The notes: generated from the sequence alone by a model not told the origin. A stretch of DNA of 64,000 bases from DYEP01 sp040755615 (GCA_040755615.1 JBFMAL010000006.1:11890-75889); one strand, 5' to 3'. Positions 37,569 to 46,822 are shown, counted from the first letter of the stretch. Made by a program: numbers and translations.

Positions 37569-37928
37569 ATGGCGAAAGCTAAGGCGGATGAAGCAAGGGC
37601 CGTCGCCAGGTATGTAGCAATAGCGCCTCGGAAGGTCAGGATCGTAATGGATCTCATCAGAGGCAAGTCGGTCAAAGAGGCTCTTGCTATCCTGAAATAT
37701 GTACCAAAACGGGCCTCCACGGTTGTATCAAAGGTTATCACCTCGGCTGCGGCCAACGCGGAGCACAACTTTGATATGGATTCAGACAATCTGTATGTTG
37801 CTGAGGCCTTCGTTGACCAAGGACCTACCATGAAAAGGTGGCATCCCAGGCAAAGAGGTCGGGCGTTTCCCATTTTAAAAAGGTCCAGCCACATTACGGT
37901 GGTAGTCCGGGAAAGAGAGGAGGCATAA
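37569..37928 (+). CDS. rplV: 50S ribosomal protein L22
   Basis: Exit-tunnel protein (119 aa). Seen: RYVAIAPRKVRIVMDLIRGK and the beta-hairpin PRQRGRAFPILKRSSHITVV. The N-terminus has a short extra charged stretch (MAKAKADEARA). Confidence 0.96.
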   Translation: MAKAKADEARAVARYVAIAPRKVRIVMDLIRGKSVKEALAILKYVPKRASTVVSKVITSAAANAEHNFDMDSDNLYVAEAFVDQGPTMKRWHPRQRGRAFPILKRSSHITVVVREREEA

Positions 37929-37932
37929 CGCG

Positions 37933-38592
37933 TTGGGACAGAAGGTACACCCGAAAGGGCTGAGGCTTGGAATCATCAAGGACTGGGACGCAGTCTGGTT
38001 CGCCGACAAGCAGAAATTCACCGAACTCCTTCATGAGGACATGGCCCTCAGAAATCACATAAAGCAGAAGTTTTACGGGGCGGGCGTCTCCAGAGTGGAA
38101 ATTGAGCGGAGGGCGAACAGAGCCAAGGTTACCATCCATACTGCCAAGCCGGGCATGGTCATTGGCAAGGGCGGTACCGGTGTTGAAGAACTACGCAAGG
38201 AACTGGAGTCCATCGCCAAGGATAAGCAGGTATCCATCAATATCGTCGAGGTTAAGGTGGCCGAGCTCGATGCGCAGCTGGTTGCTGAGAGCGTGGCGCA
38301 AGCGCTGCAAAAGAGGATCTCGTTCAGGCGTGCAATGAAACAGGCGATCGCCCGTTCCATGAAAATGGGCGCCAAAGGAATAAAGATCCGCGTATCAGGC
38401 AGGCTGGGCGGCGCAGAGATGTCGCGCAGCGAATGGGACTGGGAAGGCACAGTACCTCTGCACACCTTAAGGGCTGATATCGATTACGGATTTGCGGAAG
38501 CCAAGACGACCTACGGGCAGATCGGCGTGAAAGTATGGATATACAAGGGTGACGTCTTGCCTGAGAAGGCGGCGGGCAAAGGAGGCGAGTAA
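37933..38592 (+). CDS. rpsC: 30S ribosomal protein S3
   Basis: mRNA-entry helicase protein (219 aa). Type II KH motif (GMVIGKGGTGVEELRKEL) and the C-terminal block GRLGGAEMSRSEWDWEGTVP. TTG 37933 with GGAGG ten bases upstream. Confidence 0.95.
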   Translation: MGQKVHPKGLRLGIIKDWDAVWFADKQKFTELLHEDMALRNHIKQKFYGAGVSRVEIERRANRAKVTIHTAKPGMVIGKGGTGVEELRKELESIAKDKQVSINIVEVKVAELDAQLVAESVAQALQKRISFRRAMKQAIARSMKMGAKGIKIRVSGRLGGAEMSRSEWDWEGTVPLHTLRADIDYGFAEAKTTYGQIGVKVWIYKGDVLPEKAAGKGGE

Positions 38593-38596
38593 CCCT

Positions 38597-39031
38597 ATGT
38601 TGATGCCGAAGAGGGTAAAATGGAGAAAGCAGCACAGGGGCCGCACAAAAGGAGCGGCATCTCGCGGCGCGGAGATCACGCTGGGGGACTATGGGCTTCA
38701 GGCACTGGATCCAGGCTGGATCACAGACCGCCAGATTGAGGCCGCGCGTGTGGCCCTCACCAGATATATCAAGCGTGGAGGCAAGGTTTGGATCAAGATA
38801 TTCCCTCAAAAGCCCGTTACAGCCAAACCAGCAGAAACCCGCATGGGTTCGGGCAAAGGCGCGCCCGAGTATTGGGTAGCGGTTGTCAAACCGGGGCTGA
38901 TCCTTTTTGAGCTGGCGGGTGTACCGGAAGAGGTCGCCCGTGAGGCGATGCGGCTCGCTGGGCAGAAACTGCCCATCCGGACCAAGTTTGTCAAGAGAGA
39001 ACAAGCGGGTGGTGAGGCTGATGAAGGTTGA
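38597..39031 (+). CDS. rplP: 50S ribosomal protein L16
   Basis: A-site-proximal protein (144 aa). MLMPKRVKWRKQHRGR and the KPVTAKPAETRMGSGKGAPE loop are standard. SD GGAGGCGAG. Its 3' end overlaps rpmC by 11 bases in another frame. Confidence 0.96.
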   Translation: MLMPKRVKWRKQHRGRTKGAASRGAEITLGDYGLQALDPGWITDRQIEAARVALTRYIKRGGKVWIKIFPQKPVTAKPAETRMGSGKGAPEYWVAVVKPGLILFELAGVPEEVAREAMRLAGQKLPIRTKFVKREQAGGEADEG

Positions 39032-39224
39032 GGAGATGCGGGCCATGTCAAGTGGGGAGCTGGAGCGAAAGCTGGCTGGTCTTAAGGAAGAACTGTTTAA
39101 CCTCCGGTTCCAGATGGCCACAGGTCAGCTCGAGAACCCCATGAGGATCCGTCAGGTGAGAAAGAACATTGCTAAAGTTAAGACGATTCTCAGGCAAAGA
39201 GAGTTGGCTCTCAATAAGGCTTGA
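39021..39224 (+). CDS. rpmC: 50S ribosomal protein L29
   Basis: Small two-helix protein at the tunnel exit (67 aa). MKVEEMRAMSSGELERKLAG and the LFNLRFQMATGQLENP signature. ATG 39021 sits inside the rplP tail (GGTGGTGAGG upstream). Confidence 0.95.
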   Translation: MKVEEMRAMSSGELERKLAGLKEELFNLRFQMATGQLENPMRIRQVRKNIAKVKTILRQRELALNKA

Positions 39225-39250
39225 GGCCAAAGAGGAAGGAGGCGACTTAT

Positions 39251-39511
39251 ATGTCCGAGGAGCGAGCAATACGTAAGGTCAGAGTGGGCGTGGTTGTCTC
39301 TGACAAGATGGATAAGACCTGCGTTGTTGCAGTTGAACGCCTGATGGCTTACCCACTTTATGGTAAGCGTGTCAAGAGGACCAAGAAACTGAAGGCTCAC
39401 GACGAGAACAACGAATGCAGGGTAGGAGATAAGGTCAGGGTGATGGAAACCAGACCTCTTAGCAAAGATAAACGCTGGCGTGTAGTTGAGATCATTGAGA
39501 AGGCGAAATAG
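39251..39511 (+). CDS. rpsQ: 30S ribosomal protein S17
   Basis: 16S-binding OB-fold protein (86 aa). GVVVSDKMDKTCVVAVERL and KLKAHDENNECRVGDKVRVM. ATG 39251 with GAAGGAGG. Confidence 0.96.
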   Translation: MSEERAIRKVRVGVVVSDKMDKTCVVAVERLMAYPLYGKRVKRTKKLKAHDENNECRVGDKVRVMETRPLSKDKRWRVVEIIEKAK

Positions 39512-39546
39512 ACGTAACATACTGTCGTTGGAGGGAGGGACACGGC

Positions 39547-39915
39547 GTGATTCAAGTCCAGACCAGGCTCAATGTGGCAGACAACACCGGGGCCAAAGAG
39601 ATCATGTGCATCAAGGTGCTCGGCGGCTCTCATCGCCGGTATGCTAGCATTGGAGATATCATAGTTGCTTCAGTGAAGTCCGCTGCACCGGGAGGTGTTG
39701 TCAAGAAAGGCGATGTGGTTCACGCAGTAGTTGTCCGGACAAAGAAGCCGATACGACGTTTAGATGGTTCACATATAAGGTTTGACGAAAACGCAGCTGT
39801 CATCCTGAAGGATGACAAGGAACCTAAGGGGACCCGAATATTCGGGCCGGTAGCCAGAGAACTTCGTGAAAAGGAATTCATGAAGATCATCTCTCTGGCC
39901 CCCGAGGTACTCTGA
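39547..39915 (+). CDS. rplN: 50S ribosomal protein L14
   Basis: Subunit-interface protein (122 aa). MIQVQTRLNVADNTGAKEI and the C-terminal FGPVARELREKEFMKIISLA. GTG start with GGAGGGAGGG. Confidence 0.97.
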   Translation: MIQVQTRLNVADNTGAKEIMCIKVLGGSHRRYASIGDIIVASVKSAAPGGVVKKGDVVHAVVVRTKKPIRRLDGSHIRFDENAAVILKDDKEPKGTRIFGPVARELREKEFMKIISLAPEVL

Positions 39916-39937
39916 TCCTGCGAACGGAGGGAACGCT

Positions 39938-40267
39938 GTGGCGCAATCCAGGTTAAGAGTGAAAAAGGGTGATATCGTCCGTGTGCTTGCCGGCAAGGAT
40001 AAGGGCAAAAAGGGCAAAGTGATAGAGGCCATGCCCTCCGAGGGCAAGCTCATCGTTGAAGGCGTAAATGTGGCAAAACGCCATACCAAGCCAACCCAGA
40101 AGATCATGCAGGGTGGCATCATTGATAAGGAGCTTCCGATACACGTATCCAACGTGATGCTTGTGTGCCCGCGGTGCTCCAAGCCGACGAAAGTGGGGTC
40201 CCGGTTCTTGGAAGACGGCAGGAAGGTCAGGACCTGCAAAAGCTGCGGCGAAATCATTGACAAATAG
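39938..40267 (+). CDS. rplX: 50S ribosomal protein L24
   Basis: Assembly-initiator protein (109 aa). KOW motif (KKGDIVRVLAGKDKGKKGKV) and a C-terminal part with two CxxC pairs (CPRC and CKSC) that could bind zinc, a form common in Firmicutes. GTG start. Confidence 0.96.
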   Translation: MAQSRLRVKKGDIVRVLAGKDKGKKGKVIEAMPSEGKLIVEGVNVAKRHTKPTQKIMQGGIIDKELPIHVSNVMLVCPRCSKPTKVGSRFLEDGRKVRTCKSCGEIIDK

Positions 40268-40288
40268 CCCGGAAAGGAGGTAGTGCCA

Positions 40289-40828
40289 GTGGCTGAACTT
40301 AAAGAGAAGTACCTTCGGGAAGTAGTCCCGGCACTTCAGAAAGCATTTGGATACAAGAGCCCCATGCAGATCCCGCGCCTTGAGAAAGTCGTGGTGAACA
40401 TGGGTGTCGGAGACGCGATTGCAAACCCAAAGGCCATGGACGCAGCAGTAGCGGATCTCACCGCCATTACCGGGCAAAAACCCGTTGTTACACGGGCAAA
40501 GAAGTCTATAGCCGCATTCAAAGTGAGAACTGGCATGCCCATCGGATGCAAGGTGACGCTGAGAGGCGAGCGTATGTGGGATTTTCTTGATAAGCTGTTC
40601 CACATCGCTCTTCCGAGGGTTCGTGACTTCAGAGGGGTCTCCGCCAGAGGGTTTGATGGAAGAGGAAACTTTACCGTAGGTCTCAGGGAGCAGCTGATCT
40701 TCCCCGAGATCGACTATGACAAGGTGGACAAGATCAGAGGCATGGATGTGACTATAGTTACTTCGGCCAGGTCCGACGAGGAAGCGAAGGCTTTTTTGAA
40801 CTTGCTCGGTCTTCCCATGCGCGAATAG
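40289..40828 (+). CDS. rplE: 50S ribosomal protein L5
   Basis: 5S rRNA-binding protein (179 aa). VVNMGVGDAIANPKAMDAAV, TRAKKSIAAFKVRTGMPIG and RDFRGVSARGFDGRGNF are typical. GTG 40289 has AAAGGAGG eight bases upstream; GTG 40283 is too close. Confidence 0.96.
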   Translation: MAELKEKYLREVVPALQKAFGYKSPMQIPRLEKVVVNMGVGDAIANPKAMDAAVADLTAITGQKPVVTRAKKSIAAFKVRTGMPIGCKVTLRGERMWDFLDKLFHIALPRVRDFRGVSARGFDGRGNFTVGLREQLIFPEIDYDKVDKIRGMDVTIVTSARSDEEAKAFLNLLGLPMRE

Positions 40829-40846
40829 ACTCAAGGAGGGGAAAGT

Positions 40847-41032
40847 GTGGCCAAGAAATCGCTGATCAATAAGGCCAAGCGACCACAGAAGTTCGCTGTG
40901 CGCCGTTATAACAGGTGTCGAATCTGCGGACGTCCGCGGGCCTATTTAAGGAAATTCGGCATGTGCAGGCTTTGCTTCCGCGAGAAGGCACACCGTGGAG
41001 AGATCCCGGGCGTGAAAAAAGCCAGCTGGTAG
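40847..41032 (+). CDS. rpsZ: 30S ribosomal protein S14, zinc-binding type
   Basis: A 61-residue S14 with the zinc ribbon CRICG and CRLCF. The short zinc form is the primary one in Firmicutes. GTG start with AAGGAGGGG. Confidence 0.96.
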   Translation: MAKKSLINKAKRPQKFAVRRYNRCRICGRPRAYLRKFGMCRLCFREKAHRGEIPGVKKASW

Positions 41033-41061
41033 CCTCTCTTTCAGGAAGGAGGTAGGTGTGA

Positions 41062-41460
41062 ATGACAATGACAGACCCCATCTCCGATATGTTGACCAGG
41101 ATTCGCAACGGAAACATGGTCTACAAAGAAGTGGTGGAGGTACCGGGTTCCAATGAGAAGAGGGCCCTTGCGGAGATTCTTAAGGAAGAGGGCTTCATCC
41201 GTGATTACGAATGGATCGAAGACAACAAACAAGGCACATTAAGGCTATATTTGAAGTACGGGCCCGACAAGACTCGCGTCATCACAGGGCTTCGGAGGAT
41301 TTCCAAGCCGGGTCTCCGGGTATATGCGAAGAAGGACGAAATACCTAAGGTGTTGGGCGGCCTCGGTATAGCAATCATATCCACCTCAGAGGGTGTTATG
41401 ACGGATAAGAAGGCCCGCTCCAGAGGACTTGGCGGAGAAGTTCTCTGTTACATCTGGTAG
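41062..41460 (+). CDS. rpsH: 30S ribosomal protein S8
   Basis: 16S central-domain binder and, in E. coli, spc-operon repressor (132 aa). MTDPISDMLTRIRNGN and the C-terminal STSEGVMTDKKARSRGLGGE. ATG 41062 with AAGGAGG; a second ATG two codons on is possible. Confidence 0.96.
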   Translation: MTMTDPISDMLTRIRNGNMVYKEVVEVPGSNEKRALAEILKEEGFIRDYEWIEDNKQGTLRLYLKYGPDKTRVITGLRRISKPGLRVYAKKDEIPKVLGGLGIAIISTSEGVMTDKKARSRGLGGEVLCYIW

Positions 41461-41472
41461 GGAGGTGACGGC

Positions 41473-42012
41473 ATGTCCAGGGTTGGCAAAAAGCCCGTGA
41501 CAGTCCCCTCCGGGGTTACGGTAAGCGTAGAGGGGAACCTGGTCCGCGTGAAGGGGCCGAGGGGCGAGCTTTCTCGCGAAATACACGATGGCATTGCGGT
41601 GGAGGTTTGGGACGGGCAGATTCTCGTTACCAGAGCCTCGGACCATAAAGGAATGCGTTCTTTACATGGACTGACCAGGAGCCTTATCGCGAACATGATC
41701 CATGGGGTGACACAGGGGTACCAGAAAGCACTCGAACTCGTCGGCGTCGGCTACCGGGCTTCAAAGAGCGGGAACAAGCTGGTACTCAGCGTAGGGTATT
41801 CCAAGCCGGTAGAAATTGATCCGCCTCAAGGCATTGAGATCGACGTTCCGAACCCGACATACGTGATAGTGAAGGGTAATGACAAGGAATCAGTGGGCCA
41901 GTTTGCGGCGATCATCCGGGATGTAAGACCGCCCGAGCCATATCTCGGCAAGGGAATCCGGTATGTCGGAGAGCGCGTGCGCCGCAAGGTAGGCAAGACG
42001 GGTAAGAAATAG
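41473..42012 (+). CDS. rplF: 50S ribosomal protein L6
   Basis: Two-domain protein near the factor-binding site (179 aa). MSRVGKKPVTVPSGVTV, then the second-domain signature PEPYLGKGIRYVGERVRRK. SD GGGAGGTGA. Confidence 0.97.
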   Translation: MSRVGKKPVTVPSGVTVSVEGNLVRVKGPRGELSREIHDGIAVEVWDGQILVTRASDHKGMRSLHGLTRSLIANMIHGVTQGYQKALELVGVGYRASKSGNKLVLSVGYSKPVEIDPPQGIEIDVPNPTYVIVKGNDKESVGQFAAIIRDVRPPEPYLGKGIRYVGERVRRKVGKTGKK

Positions 42013-42028
42013 AAAGGGGGGACTTCGG

Positions 42029-42397
42029 ATGTTCAAAAGATCTGAAAGAAACAAGGCAAGACAGAAGAGGCACCTCAGAGTACGCAAGCACGTTGTGGGC
42101 ACCGAAGAACGCCCCAGGTTGAATGTGTTCCGGAGCTTGAACCATATTTACGCGCAGATCATTGTTGATACAACGGGCAACACCATCGCCGCGGCGTCTA
42201 CACTTGATCCCGAAATCAGGGCGGAGATATCAAGCGGCGGGAACAAAGAGGCTGCGAGGAAAGTTGGACAGATGATCGCTCGCAGGGCACTTGCCAAGGG
42301 CATAAACAAGGTGGTTTTTGATCGAGGCGGTTACAGGTACCACGGTCGGGTGGCAGCCCTGGCGGAGGGAGCCAGGGAAAGCGGTCTCGACTTCTAG
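42029..42397 (+). CDS. rplR: 50S ribosomal protein L18
   Basis: 5S rRNA-binding protein (122 aa). RLNVFRSLNHIYAQIIVDT and FDRGGYRYHGRVAALAEGAR. ATG with AAAGGGGGG. Confidence 0.97.
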   Translation: MFKRSERNKARQKRHLRVRKHVVGTEERPRLNVFRSLNHIYAQIIVDTTGNTIAAASTLDPEIRAEISSGGNKEAARKVGQMIARRALAKGINKVVFDRGGYRYHGRVAALAEGARESGLDF

Positions 42398-42412
42398 AAA
42401 GGAGGGATTCGG

Positions 42413-42913
42413 GTGGCACGTGTGGACAGCAGCAAGTTGGAACTCAAAGAAAAAGTGGTTTCTATAAATCGCGTAGCAAAAGTGGTTAAGGGTGGGAGGC
42501 GCTTTAGCTTCAGTGCCCTGGTGGTTGTCGGAGACGAGGATGGCCACGTGGGAGCAGGACTGGGCAAGGCCAGTGAGATCCCGGAAGCCATCAGGAAAGG
42601 CATTGAAGATGCGAAGAAGAACCTTATCAGAGTGCCCAGGGCGGGTACGACTGTTACCCACGAAGTGATGGGCAATTTCGGAGCCGGTAAGGTTTTGATC
42701 AAGCCCGCATCGCAAGGTACAGGTGTGATCGCCGGAGGACCCGTGCGCGCAGTGCTGGAGCTTGCGGGGATCAGAGACGTGCTTACTAAATCCCTCGGTT
42801 CTTCCAACCCGAGCAACATGGTATATGCCACTCTTCAGGGGCTTTGCAGCTTGAAGAGCACCGAGGAAGTTGCAAAGCTTCGAGGTAAGACCGTGGAAGA
42901 GCTCACGAGTTAG
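42413..42913 (+). CDS. rpsE: 30S ribosomal protein S5
   Basis: Decoding-fidelity protein (166 aa). KVVSINRVAKVVKGGRRFSF and the GTGVIAGGPVRAVLELAGI block. GTG start with AAAGGAGGG. Confidence 0.97.
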   Translation: MARVDSSKLELKEKVVSINRVAKVVKGGRRFSFSALVVVGDEDGHVGAGLGKASEIPEAIRKGIEDAKKNLIRVPRAGTTVTHEVMGNFGAGKVLIKPASQGTGVIAGGPVRAVLELAGIRDVLTKSLGSSNPSNMVYATLQGLCSLKSTEEVAKLRGKTVEELTS

Positions 42914-42924
42914 GAGGAACTGAG

Positions 42925-43113
42925 ATGACCCTTCGTATTACTCTGATAAAGAGCACTATCGGTAGGCCAAAGCGGCAAGGGGATACCATACGCGCGCTCG
43001 GTCTTAGCAAGTTGAACAGCGTCGTTATTCATCCAGACAATCCTCAGATCCGGGGGATGCTGAGGACCGTATCGCATCTTGTCAAAGTTGAGGAGGTGCA
43101 GAACCAACAATGA
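42925..43113 (+). CDS. rpmD: 50S ribosomal protein L30
   Basis: A 62-residue protein: RITLIKSTIGRPKRQGDTIR and the VIHPDNPQIRGMLRTVSHLV end. It overlaps rplO by four bases. Confidence 0.96.
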   Translation: MTLRITLIKSTIGRPKRQGDTIRALGLSKLNSVVIHPDNPQIRGMLRTVSHLVKVEEVQNQQ

Positions 43114-43553
43114 AGCTTTATGAGCTGTCACCTGCACCCGGTTCGAGAAAAGCGAGAAAAAGAGTGGGAAGAGGCCCGGGCTCGGGAAGAGGTAAGACTT
43201 CCGGAAGAGGCCATAAGGGCCAGAACGCGAGAGCGGGCGGGGGCGTGAAGCCGGGCTTTGAAGGCGGGCAGATGCCTCTTCAGAGGCGGTTGCCCAAGAG
43301 GGGCTTTTCGAATTACCCGTTCCGGAAAGTATATGCAGTTGTGAACCTTAACGACCTGGATATGTTCGATGAGGGGACAGAGGTAACGCCTGAACTGCTC
43401 TCGGAGCACAAACTGGTCAGAGATATGAAGGACGGAGTCAAAATACTCGGCAATGGCGCTCTTACCAAGTCCTTGACAGTAAAGGCTCACGCTTTCAGCA
43501 AATCGGCGGCGGAAAAGATAGAAGCTGCCGGAGGAAAGGCCGAGGTGATCTAG
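43110..43553 (+). CDS. rplO: 50S ribosomal protein L15
   Basis: Late-assembly 23S protein (147 aa). The Gly/Arg-rich N-terminus (RKRVGRGPGSGRGKTSGRGH) and FEGGQMPLQRRLPKRGF are standard. secY begins at the base after its stop. Confidence 0.97.
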   Translation: MKLYELSPAPGSRKARKRVGRGPGSGRGKTSGRGHKGQNARAGGGVKPGFEGGQMPLQRRLPKRGFSNYPFRKVYAVVNLNDLDMFDEGTEVTPELLSEHKLVRDMKDGVKILGNGALTKSLTVKAHAFSKSAAEKIEAAGGKAEVI

Positions 43554-44816
43554 GTGCTTGACTCGCTAAAGGCCGCGTTTAAGATTGGTGACCTCCGCCG
43601 GAGGATCATCTTCACGCTTTCAATATTCCTGGTGGTACGGCTCGGCGCTCATGTTCCCGTACCCGGAGTGAACAATGCGAAGATCGCCGATCTATTCAGG
43701 GAAGGTACCCTCTTTGGCCTCCTTGATCTATTTTCCGGGGGTGCGCTGAAGGCGTTCTCACTGTTTGCCATGAGCATCTACCCGTATATTAACGCGTCCA
43801 TTATTATGCAGCTTTTGACCATGATTATTCCCAAGCTTGAGCAGATGGCCAAGGAAGGGGAAGAAGGTCGAAGGAAGCTCAATGAGTATACGAGGTATGG
43901 TACGGTGCTGTTGGCGATGATCCAGGGTTTGGGCATGGCGTTCTTTCTCAGGGGTCAGGGAGCGCTTCTGTTCCCCAGCCTGCTGAACGTCGTGCTGATA
44001 GCGATGAGCCTAACCGGTGGCGTTATCCTCCTCATGTGGCTTGGGGAACAGATCACCGACAAGGGGATCGGTAACGGGATCTCTCTGATCATCTTCGTCA
44101 ACATCGTATCTAGGTTGCCGTCAGGGCTGCAAAACGTCATCGGGCTTTTGCAGATCGGCCGTATTTCCGTATGGAACCTGCTCGTTCTCGTGGTGATGGG
44201 CGCGGCAGTCATTGCGGCAGTGGTATGGGTGCACGAAGGCCAGAGGAAGGTTCCCGTCCAGTACTCCAAGAGAGTGGTCGGTCGGAAGATGTACGGGGGT
44301 CAGAGCACTCACATACCGATTCGCATCAACCAGGCCGGTGTGCTTCCAGTGATTTTTGCTTCGGCGGTGCTAGCTTTCCCGGGTACGGTGGCTTCCTTCA
44401 TCAATCACCCACTGGCACGGAGGGTGGAGGCCATGTTCTCTGGTGCGGGTCTTGGATACCAGGTGGCATATGCACTGCTCATCATTTTCTTTACCTTTTT
44501 CTACACGTCGGTCAGCTTTAACCCGGTCGATGTGGCAAATAACATGAAGAAGTGGGGCGGGTTTATCCCGGGGCTGCGTCCAGGAAGGCCCACGTCTGAC
44601 TATCTGAGCAAAGTGCTTACGCGGATCACGCTTCCTGGCGCCATATTCCTCGCATTGGTGGCGATCATGCCCGGAATATTCATGCGACTTACGAACGTCC
44701 CGGGAGTAGGGTTCGGAGGCACAGCGCTGCTCATTGTGGTGGGTGTGGCCCTGGAGACGATGAAGCAGATCGAAGCCCACTTGCTGATGAGACACTATCA
44801 AGGCTTTATCAAGTAG
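43554..44816 (+). CDS. secY: Preprotein translocase subunit SecY
   Basis: Channel-forming membrane subunit of the Sec translocase (420 aa) with ten predicted hydrophobic segments. Seen: VRLGAHVPVPGV near TM1, the plug-region GGALKAFSLFAMSIYPYINA, and the cytosolic loop GQRKVPVQYSKRVVGRKMYG. GTG start directly after the rplO stop. Coupled with adk and map as usual. Confidence 0.97.
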   Translation: MLDSLKAAFKIGDLRRRIIFTLSIFLVVRLGAHVPVPGVNNAKIADLFREGTLFGLLDLFSGGALKAFSLFAMSIYPYINASIIMQLLTMIIPKLEQMAKEGEEGRRKLNEYTRYGTVLLAMIQGLGMAFFLRGQGALLFPSLLNVVLIAMSLTGGVILLMWLGEQITDKGIGNGISLIIFVNIVSRLPSGLQNVIGLLQIGRISVWNLLVLVVMGAAVIAAVVWVHEGQRKVPVQYSKRVVGRKMYGGQSTHIPIRINQAGVLPVIFASAVLAFPGTVASFINHPLARRVEAMFSGAGLGYQVAYALLIIFFTFFYTSVSFNPVDVANNMKKWGGFIPGLRPGRPTSDYLSKVLTRITLPGAIFLALVAIMPGIFMRLTNVPGVGFGGTALLIVVGVALETMKQIEAHLLMRHYQGFIK

Positions 44817-44834
44817 TTGAAGGAGGCTTTGCCG

Positions 44835-45485
44835 GTGCGGTTGATTTTCTTGGGGCCACCCGGAGCCGGAAAAGGGACGCAAGCGGAGATTCTGGCAGAA
44901 AAGACCGGGTTGCCACGGATAGCCACAGGGGACATCTTTCGAAGAGCGCTGAAAGAAGGGACTCCGCTTGGCCTTGAGGCCAAGGCATATATGGACAAAG
45001 GGGAGCTGGTCCCGGACGGTATCGTCACCGGGATTGTGCGGGAACGGATTTTGCTTCCGGACTGCCGGTACGGGTTCATTCTGGACGGTTTTCCGCGCAC
45101 GCTCCCGCAGGCCGAAAGTCTTGACGAACTATTAGGCGCAGAGGGCATGCAAATAGACGCTGTCATCTACATGGATGTGGCGGATGAGGAGCTGGTCGCC
45201 CGGGCTGCCGGACGCAGGGTGTGCCGCAGCTGTCAGATGCCCTACCATATCAGGTTCAGCCCTCCGGCTGTAGAAGGCGTGTGTGACGCCTGTGGTGGCA
45301 CGCTCTACCAGAGGGACGACGACAGGGAAGAGACGGTACAAAACCGGTTGAACGTGTACAAGTCCCAAACCGCTCCGCTGGTAGATTATTACGCGCAAAA
45401 AGGCATCCTGAGGCGCATAGACGGCAGCCAACCGATAGACCGGGTATCCCTTCACATCCTGAAAGTGGTAGGCATCGCCGAATGA
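44835..45485 (+). CDS. adk: Adenylate kinase
   Basis: ATP + AMP to 2 ADP (216 aa). P-loop GPPGAGKG (7-14), DGFPRTLPQAE, and a long LID with four Cys (CRSC and CDAC) forming the zinc site found in Gram-positive Adk. GTG 44835 with AAGGAGG; the stop overlaps map by four bases. Confidence 0.97.
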   Translation: MRLIFLGPPGAGKGTQAEILAEKTGLPRIATGDIFRRALKEGTPLGLEAKAYMDKGELVPDGIVTGIVRERILLPDCRYGFILDGFPRTLPQAESLDELLGAEGMQIDAVIYMDVADEELVARAAGRRVCRSCQMPYHIRFSPPAVEGVCDACGGTLYQRDDDREETVQNRLNVYKSQTAPLVDYYAQKGILRRIDGSQPIDRVSLHILKVVGIAE

Positions 45486-46234
45486 TCACGCTTAAGTCTG
45501 ATCAAGAATTGAAACTCATGCGCGAGGCGGGAAAGATCGTGGCGCGCGCCCTGCTTGAAGTGAAAGAGCGCGTACGTCCCGGGATAAGCACGGTTGAACT
45601 CGACCGGGTAGCCGCGAAATGCATCAGGAAATCGGGCGGACTCGCAGCTTTTAAGGGGTACCGAGGTTTTCCCGCTACCATCTGCGCCTCCATTAACGAG
45701 CAGGTGGTGCACGGCATTCCCAGTGTCAGGCGGCTCGCCGAGGGCGACGTCATCAGCGTAGATGTGGGAGTACTCAAAGGAGGTTTCTTCGCAGACGCAG
45801 CCATGACTTTTCCCGTGGGCAAGGTATCCGAGACCGCCCAGCGGCTTATGGAAGTGACGCGCATCGCCCTCGAAAAGGCCATCGAACAGGCCCAGGAGGG
45901 GAATTATCTCGGGGATATCTCTCACGCGATCCAGACGTATGTGGAGCAACACGGGTTTTCTGTCGTCAGGGAGTATGTCGGTCATGGCATAGGAAAACAA
46001 ATGCACGAAGAACCCCAAGTGCCGAACTTCGGGACACCGAAGACGGGGCCCGTCTTAAGAACGGGTATGACGCTTGCGATCGAACCGATGGTCAACGCCG
46101 GTACTTACGACGTGCAGTTGTTAGAGGATGGCTGGACAGTAGTCACCAAGGACGGCAGCCTGTCAGCGCATTTTGAGCATACGGTCGCCATTACGGACCA
46201 AGGTCCCATAGTATTAACTGCCTGTTCAGAATAG
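45482..46234 (+). CDS. map: Type I methionine aminopeptidase
   Basis: Removes N-terminal Met from nascent proteins (250 aa). Metal ligands are in ISVDVGVLKGGFFADAAMTF (two Asp), GHGIGKQMHEEP (His), IEPMV (Glu) and FEHTVAI (Glu). Short form without an N-terminal extension. Four-base overlap with adk. Confidence 0.97.
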   Translation: MITLKSDQELKLMREAGKIVARALLEVKERVRPGISTVELDRVAAKCIRKSGGLAAFKGYRGFPATICASINEQVVHGIPSVRRLAEGDVISVDVGVLKGGFFADAAMTFPVGKVSETAQRLMEVTRIALEKAIEQAQEGNYLGDISHAIQTYVEQHGFSVVREYVGHGIGKQMHEEPQVPNFGTPKTGPVLRTGMTLAIEPMVNAGTYDVQLLEDGWTVVTKDGSLSAHFEHTVAITDQGPIVLTACSE

Positions 46235-46265
46235 CAAAGTGGATATCTGGGAGATAATAGTATGC

Positions 46266-46622
46266 ATGGCAACTGGTGGAGAACAGGCCGATGAGATGGA
46301 GGTGCCCACTTTGGTATTGGAGGTCCTGTCGCCTGGAAGTGTAGTGCAATCCGTTGCCGGGAGGGATTCAGGCAACCTGTACCTTGTGATAGCACAATTG
46401 GACGACAGGTTTGTGCTCCTAGCGGACGGGCAGACCCGAAAAGTGGCAAATCCGAAGAAAAAGAACATGAGGCATCTTAAGCTTCTGGGTTCGCTGGACC
46501 AGGAACAAAGCGGTGTGCTTTTAGACCCTCAAAAGATTACCGACGTAGCCGTAAGACAATTTCTTCAGGCATTTTGTGAGAAAAAGGAGGTCGATGCTAG
46601 CGCATGCCCAAACAGGATGTGA
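46266..46622 (+). CDS. KOW-domain RNA-binding protein (L14e-like)
   Basis: A 118-residue protein between map and infA. The core (residues about 18-75: LEVLSPGSVVQSVAGRDSGN, then ADGQTRKVANPKKKNMRHL) is a KOW/L14e-like fold seen at this locus in many Clostridia, presumably ribosome- or RNA-associated. The start is uncertain: ATG 46266 has GGGAG 12 bases upstream; GTG 46239 has none. The 3' end overlaps infA by 19 bases. Confidence 0.82.
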   Translation: MATGGEQADEMEVPTLVLEVLSPGSVVQSVAGRDSGNLYLVIAQLDDRFVLLADGQTRKVANPKKKNMRHLKLLGSLDQEQSGVLLDPQKITDVAVRQFLQAFCEKKEVDASACPNRM

Positions 46623-46822
46623 TAGAGGTAGAGGGAACCGTTACCGAACCCCTACCAAATGCCATGTTTAGAGTTGAACTGGCAAACGGGCATAAGGTGT
46701 TGGCTCACGTGTCGGGTAAGATCAGGATGAATTTCATCAGGATCCTTCCCGGGGATAAGGTAACAGTGCAATTATCTCCCTATGATTTAACCCGTGGGCG
46801 AATTGTCTATCGATACAAGTGA
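46604..46822 (+). CDS. infA: Translation initiation factor IF-1
   Basis: A 72-residue OB-fold A-site factor. MPKQDVIEVEGTVTEPLPNA, the HVSGKIRMNFIRILPGDKVT block and the GRIVYRYK end are typical. ATG with AAAAAGGAGG upstream, inside the end of the KOW gene. Confidence 0.97.
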   Translation: MPKQDVIEVEGTVTEPLPNAMFRVELANGHKVLAHVSGKIRMNFIRILPGDKVTVQLSPYDLTRGRIVYRYK